A stretch of 14,062 nucleotides of DNA, from contig CANJNX010000001.1 of NCBI GenBank assembly GCA_947475495.1, positions 1 through 14,062 of the forward strand, written 5' to 3'. The notes under the pieces are model-generated. The model did no database searches, was not told where the DNA came from, and saw nothing but the letters and a program-made list of their open reading frames with translations. The DNA comes from Comamonadaceae bacterium (lineage in GTDB: Bacteria > Pseudomonadota > Gammaproteobacteria > Burkholderiales > Burkholderiaceae_C). A program made the position numbers and the translations under genes. Below, in pieces: positions 6,875-13,249 of this stretch. Position 1 is the first letter of the stretch, and each line of letters begins with the position of its first letter.

Positions 6875-8310
6875 GCCTGAACCTCGTTACCTTGCTGTAT
6901 TTATTTGCCAGCGTTTGTTTTATCCAAGCGCTCAAGGGACTGTCGCATCCCACCACCTCGATTCGCGGTAACGTCTTTGGCATGATCGGAATGGCGGTTG
7001 CGGTGGTAACCACAGCGGCCTTGATTGTGAAGCTGGCCTCCCACATGGGCCAAGACGGCGTGTCAGGCATGGCGTGGGTTTTGGGGGCTTTGCTGGTGGG
7101 CGGAACTGCGGGCACCGTCATGGCCAAACGCGTTGAGATGACCAAGATGCCGGAGTTGGTTGCCTTTATGCACAGCATGATTGGTTTGGCAGCCGTGTTC
7201 ATTGCCGTGGCAGCCGTTGCAGAGCCCCACGCTTTGCTGCACGGCTTAGAAAAAGGCGCACCGATTCCTGCGGGCAACCGCTTGGAATTATTTTTGGGCG
7301 CAGCCATTGGTGCAATCACCTTTAGTGGCTCGGTGATTGCGTTTGGAAAACTCTCGGGCAAATACAAGTTCCGTCTTTTCCAAGGTGCTCCGGTGCAATT
7401 TGCGGGGCAACACAAATTGAATTTGGTCTTGGGCTTGGCAACCGTGGGTCTGGGGCTGATCTTCACTGCGCAAGGCGACTGGAATGCATTCTTTGCGATG
7501 CTGGCCTTGGCGTTTGTGATGGGTGTCTTGATCATTATCCCGATTGGTGGCGCGGACATGCCAGTGGTGGTGTCCATGCTCAACAGTTACTCGGGCTGGG
7601 CCGCTGCTGGCATTGGTTTTAGCTTGAACAACAGCATGTTGATCATCGCTGGTAGCTTGGTGGGGTCTTCGGGCGCAATCTTGAGCTACATCATGTGCAA
7701 AGCCATGAACCGATCCTTCTTCAATGTGATCTTGGGGGGCTTTGGTGGCGAAGTGAGCACTGCAACAGCCGGCAGTGCTGAACAGCGCCCGGTGAAAAGT
7801 GGCAGCGCTGACGACGCGGCTTTTGTTTTGGGCAATGCCGAAACCGTGGTGATCGTTCCGGGCTATGGCTTAGCGGTGGCGCGGGCGCAGCACGCGGTGA
7901 AAGAACTCGCGGCCAAGCTCACGGCCAAGGGCATCACCGTGAAATACGCAATCCATCCCGTGGCCGGGCGCATGCCGGGTCATATGAATGTATTGTTAGC
8001 CGAAGCCGAAGTTCCCTATGACCAGGTGTTTGAGATGGAAGACATCAATGGTGAATTTGGGCAAGCCGATGTGGCGATTATTTTGGGGGCCAATGATGTG
8101 GTGAACCCTGCAGCGCACATCAAAGGCAGCGCAATCTACGGCATGCCAATTTTGGAGGCCTACAAGGCCAAAACCATCATCGTCAATAAGCGCTCTATGG
8201 CTGCGGGTTATGCCGGATTGGACAACGAGCTTTTCTATATGGATAAAACCATGATGGTGTTTGGAGATGCCAAAAAAGTCGTCGAAGACATGGTCAAGGC
8301 CATTGAATAA
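6871..8310 (+). CDS. pntB: NAD(P) transhydrogenase, beta subunit (membrane and NADP(H)-binding)
   Basis: A 479-residue subunit. The N-terminal two thirds (to about 290) are a multi-helix membrane domain II; the C-terminal part (about 310-479) is the NADP(H)-binding domain III. Visible motifs: ELVAFMHSMIGLAA with His101, which by position matches the proton-pathway His91 of E. coli PntB; GADMPVVVSMLNSYSGWAAA (228-247); the unusual NADP fold motif VPGYGLAVARAQ (329-340); HPVAGRMPGHMNVLLAEA (362-379); GANDVVNPAA (406-415); and KRSMAAGYAGLDNELF (440-455). All are complete, so the enzyme should be active. Start fixed by the 4-base overlap with pntAb and the preceding AAAGGAGG site. fadD starts 31 bases after the stop. 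Confidence 0.97.
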   Translation: MSLNLVTLLYLFASVCFIQALKGLSHPTTSIRGNVFGMIGMAVAVVTTAALIVKLASHMGQDGVSGMAWVLGALLVGGTAGTVMAKRVEMTKMPELVAFMHSMIGLAAVFIAVAAVAEPHALLHGLEKGAPIPAGNRLELFLGAAIGAITFSGSVIAFGKLSGKYKFRLFQGAPVQFAGQHKLNLVLGLATVGLGLIFTAQGDWNAFFAMLALAFVMGVLIIIPIGGADMPVVVSMLNSYSGWAAAGIGFSLNNSMLIIAGSLVGSSGAILSYIMCKAMNRSFFNVILGGFGGEVSTATAGSAEQRPVKSGSADDAAFVLGNAETVVIVPGYGLAVARAQHAVKELAAKLTAKGITVKYAIHPVAGRMPGHMNVLLAEAEVPYDQVFEMEDINGEFGQADVAIILGANDVVNPAAHIKGSAIYGMPILEAYKAKTIIVNKRSMAAGYAGLDNELFYMDKTMMVFGDAKKVVEDMVKAIE

Positions 8311-8341
8311 AGCGCAAGCAGCAGACTTTAAAAGGGAAACA

Positions 8342-10021
8342 ATGATGCAAAGTTCCGAGCGTATTTGGCTCTCTAGCTACCCCGCCGGCGTGCCTGCGGA
8401 TATCGACGCGTCCATTTACCCGTCCTTGGTTGCGTTGATGGAAGAAAGCTTTCAAAAACACGCTTCCAAAACGGCCTATAGCTTCATGGGCAAAGACATG
8501 AGCTTTGCGCAGACGGACCGATCAAGCCAAGCGTTTGCGGCGTATTTGCAAAGCTTAGGGCTGGTTAAAGGGGACCGGGTCGCGATCATGATGCCCAATG
8601 TGCCGCAATACCCAGTAGCTGTGGCTGGAATTTTGCGCGCAGGTTTTGTGGTGGTGAATGTCAACCCCTTGTACACCCCGCGCGAATTGGAGCACCAGCT
8701 CAAAGATTCGGGTGCCAAGGCCATTGTCATTATTGAGAATTTTGCCAACACCTTAGAAAAATGCTTAGAAGCCACGTCGGTCAAACACATTGTGCTGTGC
8801 GCCATGGGTGATCAACTCGGATGGCTCAAGGGTACTTTGGTCAATTACGTGGTGCGCAACGTCAAGAAGTTGGTTCCCTCGTTTAACTTGCCTACCGCTG
8901 TTCGCTTTAATTCAGCCATCGCGATTGGTTCTGCTGCGCCATTTTCTAAACCCATCTTGCAGGCTGACGAAGTGGCGGTGTTGCAATACACCGGCGGCAC
9001 GACTGGGGTCTCCAAAGGCGCCGTCTTGCTGCATCGCAACCTGATTGCCAATGTGTTGCAGTCAGAAGCTTGGAACCAGCCCGTGATGGCGAAGGTGCCG
9101 GCCAACGAACAACCCACAGGCGTTTGTGCCCTGCCGCTGTACCATATTTTTGCGTTCACGGTGGGCATGATGCTCAGTATGCGTACCGGCGGCAAACTGA
9201 TCTTGATTCCCAATCCGCGCGATATTCCTGCGGTTTTGAAAGAATTGTCCAAGCACCGCATCCACAGCTTTCCCGCTGTCAATACGCTCTTTAATGGTTT
9301 GGCCAACCACCCCGATTTCAATACCGTGGATTGGAGCCACCTCAAGGTGTCAGTGGGCGGCGGTACCGCTGTCCAAAGCAGTGTTGCCAAACTCTGGGTG
9401 GATAAAACAGGCTGTCCTATTTGTGAGGGATATGGCCTGAGCGAAACCTCCCCATCAGCCAGTTGCAACGTGGTAACCGATACCGCCTACACCGGCACCA
9501 TCGGTATTCCGCTCCCGAGTACTTTCATGAAGTTGCTTGATGACGACGGCAACGAAACGGCGCCGGGGCAGTCCGGCGAGATCGCGATCAAAGGCCCGCA
9601 GGTGATGGCAGGTTACTGGCAGCGCCCGGACGAAACAGCCAAAGTGATGACCTTGGATGGCTACTTTAAGTCGGGCGATATCGGTACCGTTGACGCGCGG
9701 GGCTACTTCAAAATTGTGGACCGCAAAAAGGACATGATTTTGGTCAGCGGCTTCAATGTGTATCCCACTGAAATTGAAGAGGTCGTGGCCCAGCTCGCTG
9801 GCGTCATGGAATGCGCCTGCATTGGTATGGCCGATGACCAAACCGGCGAAGCGGTCAAACTCGTGATCGTGAAGAAAGACCCCAACTTAAGTGAAGCTGC
9901 GGTTCGCGCCCATTGCAAAGAAAACCTCACGGGCTACAAACAGCCCAAAGTGATCGAGTTTCGTGCCGACTTGCCCAAAACGCCTGTCGGGAAAATTTTG
10001 CGCCGCGAATTGCGTGGCTAG
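8342..10021 (+). CDS. fadD: Long-chain fatty acid--CoA ligase FadD
   Basis: A 559-residue acyl-CoA synthetase; it activates long-chain fatty acids with ATP and CoA, through an acyl-AMP intermediate, for beta-oxidation or lipid synthesis. Length and sequence follow E. coli FadD closely by memory of that protein: VNVNPLYTPRELEHQL (106-120), the AMP/P-loop YTGGTTGVSKG (216-226), ALPLYHIFAFT (263-273), EGYGLSETSP (362-371), the fatty-acyl signature around YFKSGDIG to VSGFNVYPTEIEE (441-480), and the catalytic C-terminal Lys551 in VGKILRREL. Tandem ATGs at 8342 and 8345 follow AAAGGGAAAC; either could be used. Open frame further upstream lies within pntB and is not conserved. The gap after pntB is 31 bases with no terminator, so readthrough from the pnt genes is likely. 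Substrate chain length is inferred from similarity. Confidence 0.94.
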   Translation: MMQSSERIWLSSYPAGVPADIDASIYPSLVALMEESFQKHASKTAYSFMGKDMSFAQTDRSSQAFAAYLQSLGLVKGDRVAIMMPNVPQYPVAVAGILRAGFVVVNVNPLYTPRELEHQLKDSGAKAIVIIENFANTLEKCLEATSVKHIVLCAMGDQLGWLKGTLVNYVVRNVKKLVPSFNLPTAVRFNSAIAIGSAAPFSKPILQADEVAVLQYTGGTTGVSKGAVLLHRNLIANVLQSEAWNQPVMAKVPANEQPTGVCALPLYHIFAFTVGMMLSMRTGGKLILIPNPRDIPAVLKELSKHRIHSFPAVNTLFNGLANHPDFNTVDWSHLKVSVGGGTAVQSSVAKLWVDKTGCPICEGYGLSETSPSASCNVVTDTAYTGTIGIPLPSTFMKLLDDDGNETAPGQSGEIAIKGPQVMAGYWQRPDETAKVMTLDGYFKSGDIGTVDARGYFKIVDRKKDMILVSGFNVYPTEIEEVVAQLAGVMECACIGMADDQTGEAVKLVIVKKDPNLSEAAVRAHCKENLTGYKQPKVIEFRADLPKTPVGKILRRELRG

Positions 10022-10025
10022 AAGC

Positions 10026-10040
10026 AAGCAACCTGCTTTT
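10026..10040. terminator. Weak hairpin between convergent fadD and corA
   Basis: AAGCA (10026-10030), a three-base loop and TGCTT (10034-10038) form a perfect five-pair stem, followed by two more T residues before GG. It sits in the 25-base gap between the convergent fadD and corA stops, where a terminator would be expected. The stem is short and low in GC, so it is at best a weak terminator. Confidence 0.25.
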
Positions 10041-10046
10041 GGATGC

Positions 10047-11033
10047 TTACTTGAGCCAACCTCGGCGGCGGAAGTACCACATCGGAACGACCGCGCTGGC
10101 CGCCATGAGCGCCAGGGCATAAGGGTAGCCCCAGGTTTGTGACAGTTCGGGCATGTACTGAAAGTTCATGCCGTACAAACTGGCAATCAAGGTAGGCGGC
10201 AGCAAAGCGACACTGGCCACCGAGAAGATCTTGATGATCTTGTTCTGGTTGATGTTGATGAAACCCACGGTGGCGTCCATCAAGAAGTTGATCTTGTCAA
10301 ACAAAAAGGCTGTGTGCGAGTCCAGAGACTCAATGTCGCGCAGAATTTGGCGGGCCTCTTCAAACTGTTCGCTGTTGAGCATTTTGGAGCGCATCATGAA
10401 ACTCACTGCGCGGCGCGTGTCCATGACGTTGCGGCGAATGCGGCCGTTCAAGTCTTCTTGGTGTGCGATCGCACCAAGCACCTCACCTGCCAAGGCATCA
10501 CTGACGTCGCCAGACAAGACTTTTTTACCGGCTTTTTCTAACTCGTCATAAATACCTTCGAGCGTATCGGCCGAGTATTCGGCGTCAGCATCAAAGAGCT
10601 TGAGCAAAACGTCTTTGTCATCTTCGATCAATCCCGGGGCGCGTCGAGCACGCAAGCGCAAAAGTCGAAACACAGGAACGGATTCGTCATGGATGGAAAA
10701 CAAAATGCCTTTGCTGCGCAAATCGGCATTGAATTGGTTGAGGATAAACGCGCAGCGAACGGTGCGTGGCTCGTCCTCATCGGCAATTAAGAAGTCACTG
10801 CGAATATGCAACTCGCCGTTGTCTTCTTCGTAAAAACGCGCGGATTCTTCAATGTCTTCGTCCATCGCGTCTTCAGGGATAGACAGACCGTAGTACTGTT
10901 TGATCCAGCGTTTTTCTTCGACGGTGGGAGATTCCAAATCAACCCAAATGGGTTGGAATTTGGAGAGTTCTTCCAGGGACTCAATCTCTTCTTGGAAGAG
11001 GCGGCCGTTGGCCAAAGTGAAAATGTTGAGCAT
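10047..11033 (-). CDS. corA: CorA-type magnesium/cobalt transport protein
   Basis: A 328-residue protein of the CorA family, a pentameric inner-membrane channel for Mg2+ uptake. A large acidic cytoplasmic domain (residues 1 to about 265; for example EDAMDEDIEESARFYEED at 54-71) contains long alpha helices. It is followed by the first membrane helix (about 268-286), ending in the selectivity signature YGMNF at 287-291, then the short acidic periplasmic loop QYMPELSQ, the second membrane helix (about 303-321) and a basic tail FRRRGWLK. I chose the ATG at 11033 over an in-frame TTG at 11060; neither has a strong Shine-Dalgarno sequence, but MLNIFTLANGRL is the natural family start. It is convergent to fadD and divergent from hpf. 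Whether it carries Mg2+, Co2+ or Zn2+ cannot be told from sequence. Confidence 0.95.
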   Translation of the reverse strand: MLNIFTLANGRLFQEEIESLEELSKFQPIWVDLESPTVEEKRWIKQYYGLSIPEDAMDEDIEESARFYEEDNGELHIRSDFLIADEDEPRTVRCAFILNQFNADLRSKGILFSIHDESVPVFRLLRLRARRAPGLIEDDKDVLLKLFDADAEYSADTLEGIYDELEKAGKKVLSGDVSDALAGEVLGAIAHQEDLNGRIRRNVMDTRRAVSFMMRSKMLNSEQFEEARQILRDIESLDSHTAFLFDKINFLMDATVGFININQNKIIKIFSVASVALLPPTLIASLYGMNFQYMPELSQTWGYPYALALMAASAVVPMWYFRRRGWLK

Positions 11034-11183
11034 GGGCGATGAATAGAGGTTTGAAACCAAAGCTTCGGGTGGGCGGGGCGATAAAGCAGCTTCCGAACGA
11101 TGGGTTCTCAGACCTCAACCATCCGAAAGCTACCGACTGGGGTAGTTGTCCAAGAAATGCTCTCCAAAAATGCGAATACCCTC

Positions 11184-11192
11184 ATTATCTCA
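11184..11192 (-). promoter_or_regulatory. Extended -10 promoter candidate for corA
   Basis: Read on the minus strand the bases are TGAGATAAT, that is TGn followed by GATAAT (five of six matches to TATAAT), an extended -10 element. The -35 region is poor, which extended -10 promoters tolerate. Transcription would start near 11177, leaving a corA leader of roughly 145 bases. This is prediction by motif only. Confidence 0.4.
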
Positions 11193-11230
11193 CCAGCGGC
11201 GCCCTTGTTGCGCTGCAATATCGAAAGACA

Positions 11231-11259
11231 TTGCAATTACCAAAAAACAAGCGCATAGT
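11231..11259 (+). promoter_or_regulatory. Sigma-70-like promoter candidate for hpf
   Basis: TTGCAA (11231-11236) and CATAGT (11254-11259) are separated by 17 bases; each matches four of six consensus bases. Transcription would begin near 11266, about 90 bases before hpf. The match is moderate and a different promoter cannot be excluded. Confidence 0.35.
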
Positions 11260-11355
11260 GAAATCGGAAGCAGCAACTGTTTGCCGATTTCCACTCGTGT
11301 GCCTAGCGCCTCGGGCGCAGGCAATACCTACCTTGAATGCAACTGGAGGCGATTT

Positions 11356-11685
11356 ATGAATTTAACGATCAGCGGCCATCACTTGGAAGTTACCCCTGCA
11401 CTACGTTCTTACGTTACCGGCAAGCTGGATCGAATAACGAGGCACTTTGACCAGCTTGTGGATGTCAAAGTTTTGCTCTCGGTAGAAAAACAAAAAGAAA
11501 AAGAAGGTCGACAACGCGCAGAATGCAACATCCACGTCAAAGGCAACGACATGTTTGCCGAAAGCACCCACGAAGACCTGTACGCCGCTGTGGATGATCT
11601 GGTCGACAAGCTTGATCGCCAGGTGGTTCGGCACAAAGACCGCATTAAAAACCACCACCATGAGGCGCCAAAGCGACTGATGTAA
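11356..11685 (+). CDS. hpf: Ribosome hibernation promoting factor (short HPF / sigma-54 modulation family)
   Basis: A 109-residue protein of the HPF/YfiA family, which binds the decoding region of the 30S subunit in starved cells and, in the short form, promotes 100S ribosome dimers together with RMF where present. It begins [20 protein letters not shown] and continues with [20 protein letters not shown], a typical beta-alpha-beta-beta-beta-alpha fold, then the second helix [20 protein letters not shown] (71-90) and a basic His-rich tail ([16 protein letters not shown]). There is no C-terminal dimerisation domain, so it is the short type. GGAGG at 11345-11349 fixes the ATG. It heads hpf-ptsN-hprK, a known betaproteobacterial order, but is separated from ptsN by a terminator; rpoN is not upstream. 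Confidence 0.94.
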   Translation: MNLTISGHHLEVTPALRSYVTGKLDRITRHFDQLVDVKVLLSVEKQKEKEGRQRAECNIHVKGNDMFAESTHEDLYAAVDDLVDKLDRQVVRHKDRIKNHHHEAPKRLM

Positions 11686-11721
11686 GCAAAGGAAGAGGCC
11701 CACAGGCGCTCAAACACTGTC

Positions 11722-11748
11722 AACCGCCCTTATCGGGGCGGTTTTTTT
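11722..11748 (+). terminator. Intrinsic terminator between hpf and ptsN
   Basis: AACCGCCC (11722-11729) pairs perfectly over eight bases with GGGCGGTT (11736-11743) around a six-base loop. Together with the last two stem bases, a run of seven T residues extends to 11748. This is a textbook Rho-independent terminator for hpf. It ends only 19 bases before the ptsN start, so ptsN most likely has its own promoter or depends on readthrough. Confidence 0.9.
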
Positions 11749-11751
11749 GTG

Positions 11752-11757
11752 CATAAT
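11752..11757 (+). promoter_or_regulatory. Candidate -10 box for ptsN
   Basis: CATAAT matches five of six -10 bases and lies just after the terminator T-run, ten bases before the ptsN ATG. Its -35 region would fall within the terminator stem-loop and does not match TTGACA well. If used, the transcript would start about four bases before or at the ATG, which would suit the missing ribosome site. Confidence 0.35.
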
Positions 11758-11767
11758 CCGCTCACTT

Positions 11768-12235
11768 ATGAATCGCCTCGCGTCACTCTTGCCTCCTGAA
11801 CAAGTCCTAGCCCAGGTGGACGTGACCAGCAAGAAGCGTGCGTTTGAAGAAGCCGGTTTGTTGTTTGAGAACTTGCATGGCCTGAGCCGCGCCCTCATCA
11901 CCGACAGTCTTTTTTCCAGAGAGCGTTTGGGCTCAACCGGTTTAGGGCATGGCGTAGCCATTCCCCATGGGCGCATCAAGGGTTTGAAGTCTCCCATGGC
12001 TGCGGTCTTTCAGCTCTTGGCCCCGATCGGATTTGACGCGCCCGATGATCTCCCTGTCACGCTGCTGATTTTTTTACTCGTGCCGGAAGCCGCAACCCAA
12101 AAGCATTTGGAAATTTTGTCTGAAATTGCTGAGCTCCTCAGTGATGTGGAGTTGCGCCAGCGACTGACCGCAAGCACCGATGCGGCACAACTGCACGGTT
12201 TGCTCACAGGCTGGCTGTCCTCACGCGTGGCCTAA
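11768..12235 (+). CDS. ptsN: Nitrogen-PTS enzyme IIA (EIIA-Ntr)
   Basis: A 155-residue EIIA of the fructose/mannitol fold. In PTS-Ntr, phosphate passes from PtsP through NPr or HPr to this protein; it does not transport sugar but regulates, for example, potassium uptake, phosphate response and carbon/nitrogen balance. The active-site segment is STGLGHGVAIPHGRIKGL (56-73); His67 is the expected phosphoacceptor and His61 the companion His. The C-terminal LLVPEAATQKHLEILSEIAELL (103-124) is typical of the family. Start is the ATG at 11768 (MNRLASLLPPEQVL); an in-frame TTG at 11747 lies in the terminator T-run and is unlikely. No Shine-Dalgarno sequence is seen. hprK follows after 38 bases, so the two are probably cotranscribed. 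Confidence 0.94.
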   Translation: MNRLASLLPPEQVLAQVDVTSKKRAFEEAGLLFENLHGLSRALITDSLFSRERLGSTGLGHGVAIPHGRIKGLKSPMAAVFQLLAPIGFDAPDDLPVTLLIFLLVPEAATQKHLEILSEIAELLSDVELRQRLTASTDAAQLHGLLTGWLSSRVA

Positions 12236-12273
12236 TGACCCACCCCCACTGCGCGTTTCAAAGGATTTAAAAC

Positions 12274-13224
12274 GTGAAACCTACCGCGGTCAGTGCTGAT
12301 GTTTTATTTGAAGCCTTTCGCAATTACCTGCATTGGGAATGGGTGGCAGGCCTGGGGGCTTCTGAGCGGCGCTTTGATGAAGTCGCGGTTCGCGCGGCGC
12401 GATCGGGTGCCGATTTGGTGGGCTACCTCAACTACATCCACCCCTACCGCGTTCAAATTTTGGGTGAGCGGGAAATTGCTTACATCACCAACGCCACCCC
12501 GGAAGATTGCGCACGGCGCATCTCGCGCATCGTCACGCTAGAGCCGCCTGTGGTGGTGTTGGCTGATGGCCAAGTAGCGCCACCGGCCATGTTGGCTATG
12601 TGCGAAAACGCGCAAATCCCGATGTTTGCAACCAAGGATTCATCGGCGTTTGTGATCGATGTGTTGCGCGCGTATTTGTCCAAGCACTTTGCCGATCGGG
12701 TCTCGATGCATGGCGTGTTCATGGATATTTTGGGCTTGGGCGTCTTGATCACCGGCGAATCGGGCCTGGGAAAAAGCGAGCTGGGTTTGGAGCTGATTTC
12801 CCGTGGCAATGGCTTGGTTGCCGATGATGCGGTGGATTTGTTCCGTATCAACCAAACCACGATTGAAGGCCGCTGCCCTGAGCTCTTGCAAAACTTGCTA
12901 GAGGTTCGCGGCATTGGCCTGTTGGACATCCGCGCAATTTTTGGTGAAACCGCGGTACGCCGAAAAATGCGGCTGAAGTTGATTGTGCATTTGGTGCGCA
13001 AAGAAACCTTGGAGCGCGATTACGACCGCATTCCCTTTGAGCCGCTGACGCAAGACGTGGCGGGAATTCCTGTGCGCAAAGTCGTGATTCAAGTGGTGGC
13101 AGGCCGCAATATTGCGGTACTCGTAGAAGCTGCGGTGCGCAATACTATTTTGCAGCTGCGTGGAATTGACACCTACCAAGACTTTGTCGACCGCCAGCGC
13201 AAAGCCATGGAGCTCGGCGGCTGA
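12274..13224 (+). CDS. hprK: HPr kinase/phosphorylase
   Basis: A 316-residue bifunctional enzyme that phosphorylates HPr on a serine with ATP and can reverse this by phosphorolysis. In betaproteobacteria it works within an incomplete, regulatory PTS rather than Gram-positive catabolite repression. The N-terminal domain (1 to about 130) contains [15 protein letters not shown] (50-64). The kinase domain has the catalytic His146 in [10 protein letters not shown], the Walker A GESGLGKS at 161-168, acidic LVADDAVDL (181-189), and the HprK signature [20 protein letters not shown] (208-227). All key residues are present. The start is GTG at 12274, with AAGGA eight bases upstream; no ATG is better placed. 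Hexamer-forming ends look normal. HPr and enzyme I genes are not in the window. Confidence 0.97.
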   Translation: MKPTAVSADVLFEAFRNYLHWEWVAGLGASERRFDEVAVRAARSGADLVGYLNYIHPYRVQILGEREIAYITNATPEDCARRISRIVTLEPPVVVLADGQVAPPAMLAMCENAQIPMFATKDSSAFVIDVLRAYLSKHFADRVSMHGVFMDILGLGVLITGESGLGKSELGLELISRGNGLVADDAVDLFRINQTTIEGRCPELLQNLLEVRGIGLLDIRAIFGETAVRRKMRLKLIVHLVRKETLERDYDRIPFEPLTQDVAGIPVRKVVIQVVAGRNIAVLVEAAVRNTILQLRGIDTYQDFVDRQRKAMELGG

Positions 13225-13249
13225 AACAGGTCAACACTGGCGGCTGCTT

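Larger units (their letters stand above)
11034..11355. other. Shared non-coding region between divergent corA and hpf
   Basis: This 322-base stretch has open frames on the plus strand (from 11039, and an upstream extension of hpf), but their translations are Lys/Pro/Arg-mixed with no family character, and hpf has its own strong ribosome site. I regard it as non-coding. It holds an extended -10 candidate for corA at 11184-11192, a sigma-70-like pair for hpf at 11231-11259, and a small inverted repeat CTACC (11130-11134) / GGTAG (11141-11145) lying in the corA leader. No tRNA, transposon end or rpoN remnant is seen in it. Confidence 0.5.

Noticed and set aside
6828-7583. Minus-strand open frame of 251 codons opposite pntAb/pntB
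   Set aside because: Composition (Lys, Pro, Ala, Thr repeats) is that of an antisense shadow of a membrane protein gene; no ribosome site or homology is seen.
11198-11211. GG-N10-GC pattern with TTGC upstream of hpf, resembling a sigma-54 promoter
   Set aside because: The core GG and GC spacing fits, but several consensus bases differ (CGGCGCC for TGGCACG), and such matches are frequent by chance in DNA of this composition.
11039-11359. Open plus-strand frame of 106 codons before hpf
   Set aside because: No family character, overlaps the hpf start, and spans the promoter region; hpf has a far better ribosome site.
13216-13246. Eight-base direct repeat GGCGGCTG at 13216-13223 and 13239-13246
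   Set aside because: Too short to mean much; the first copy is the end of the hprK coding sequence and no mobile-element feature accompanies it.
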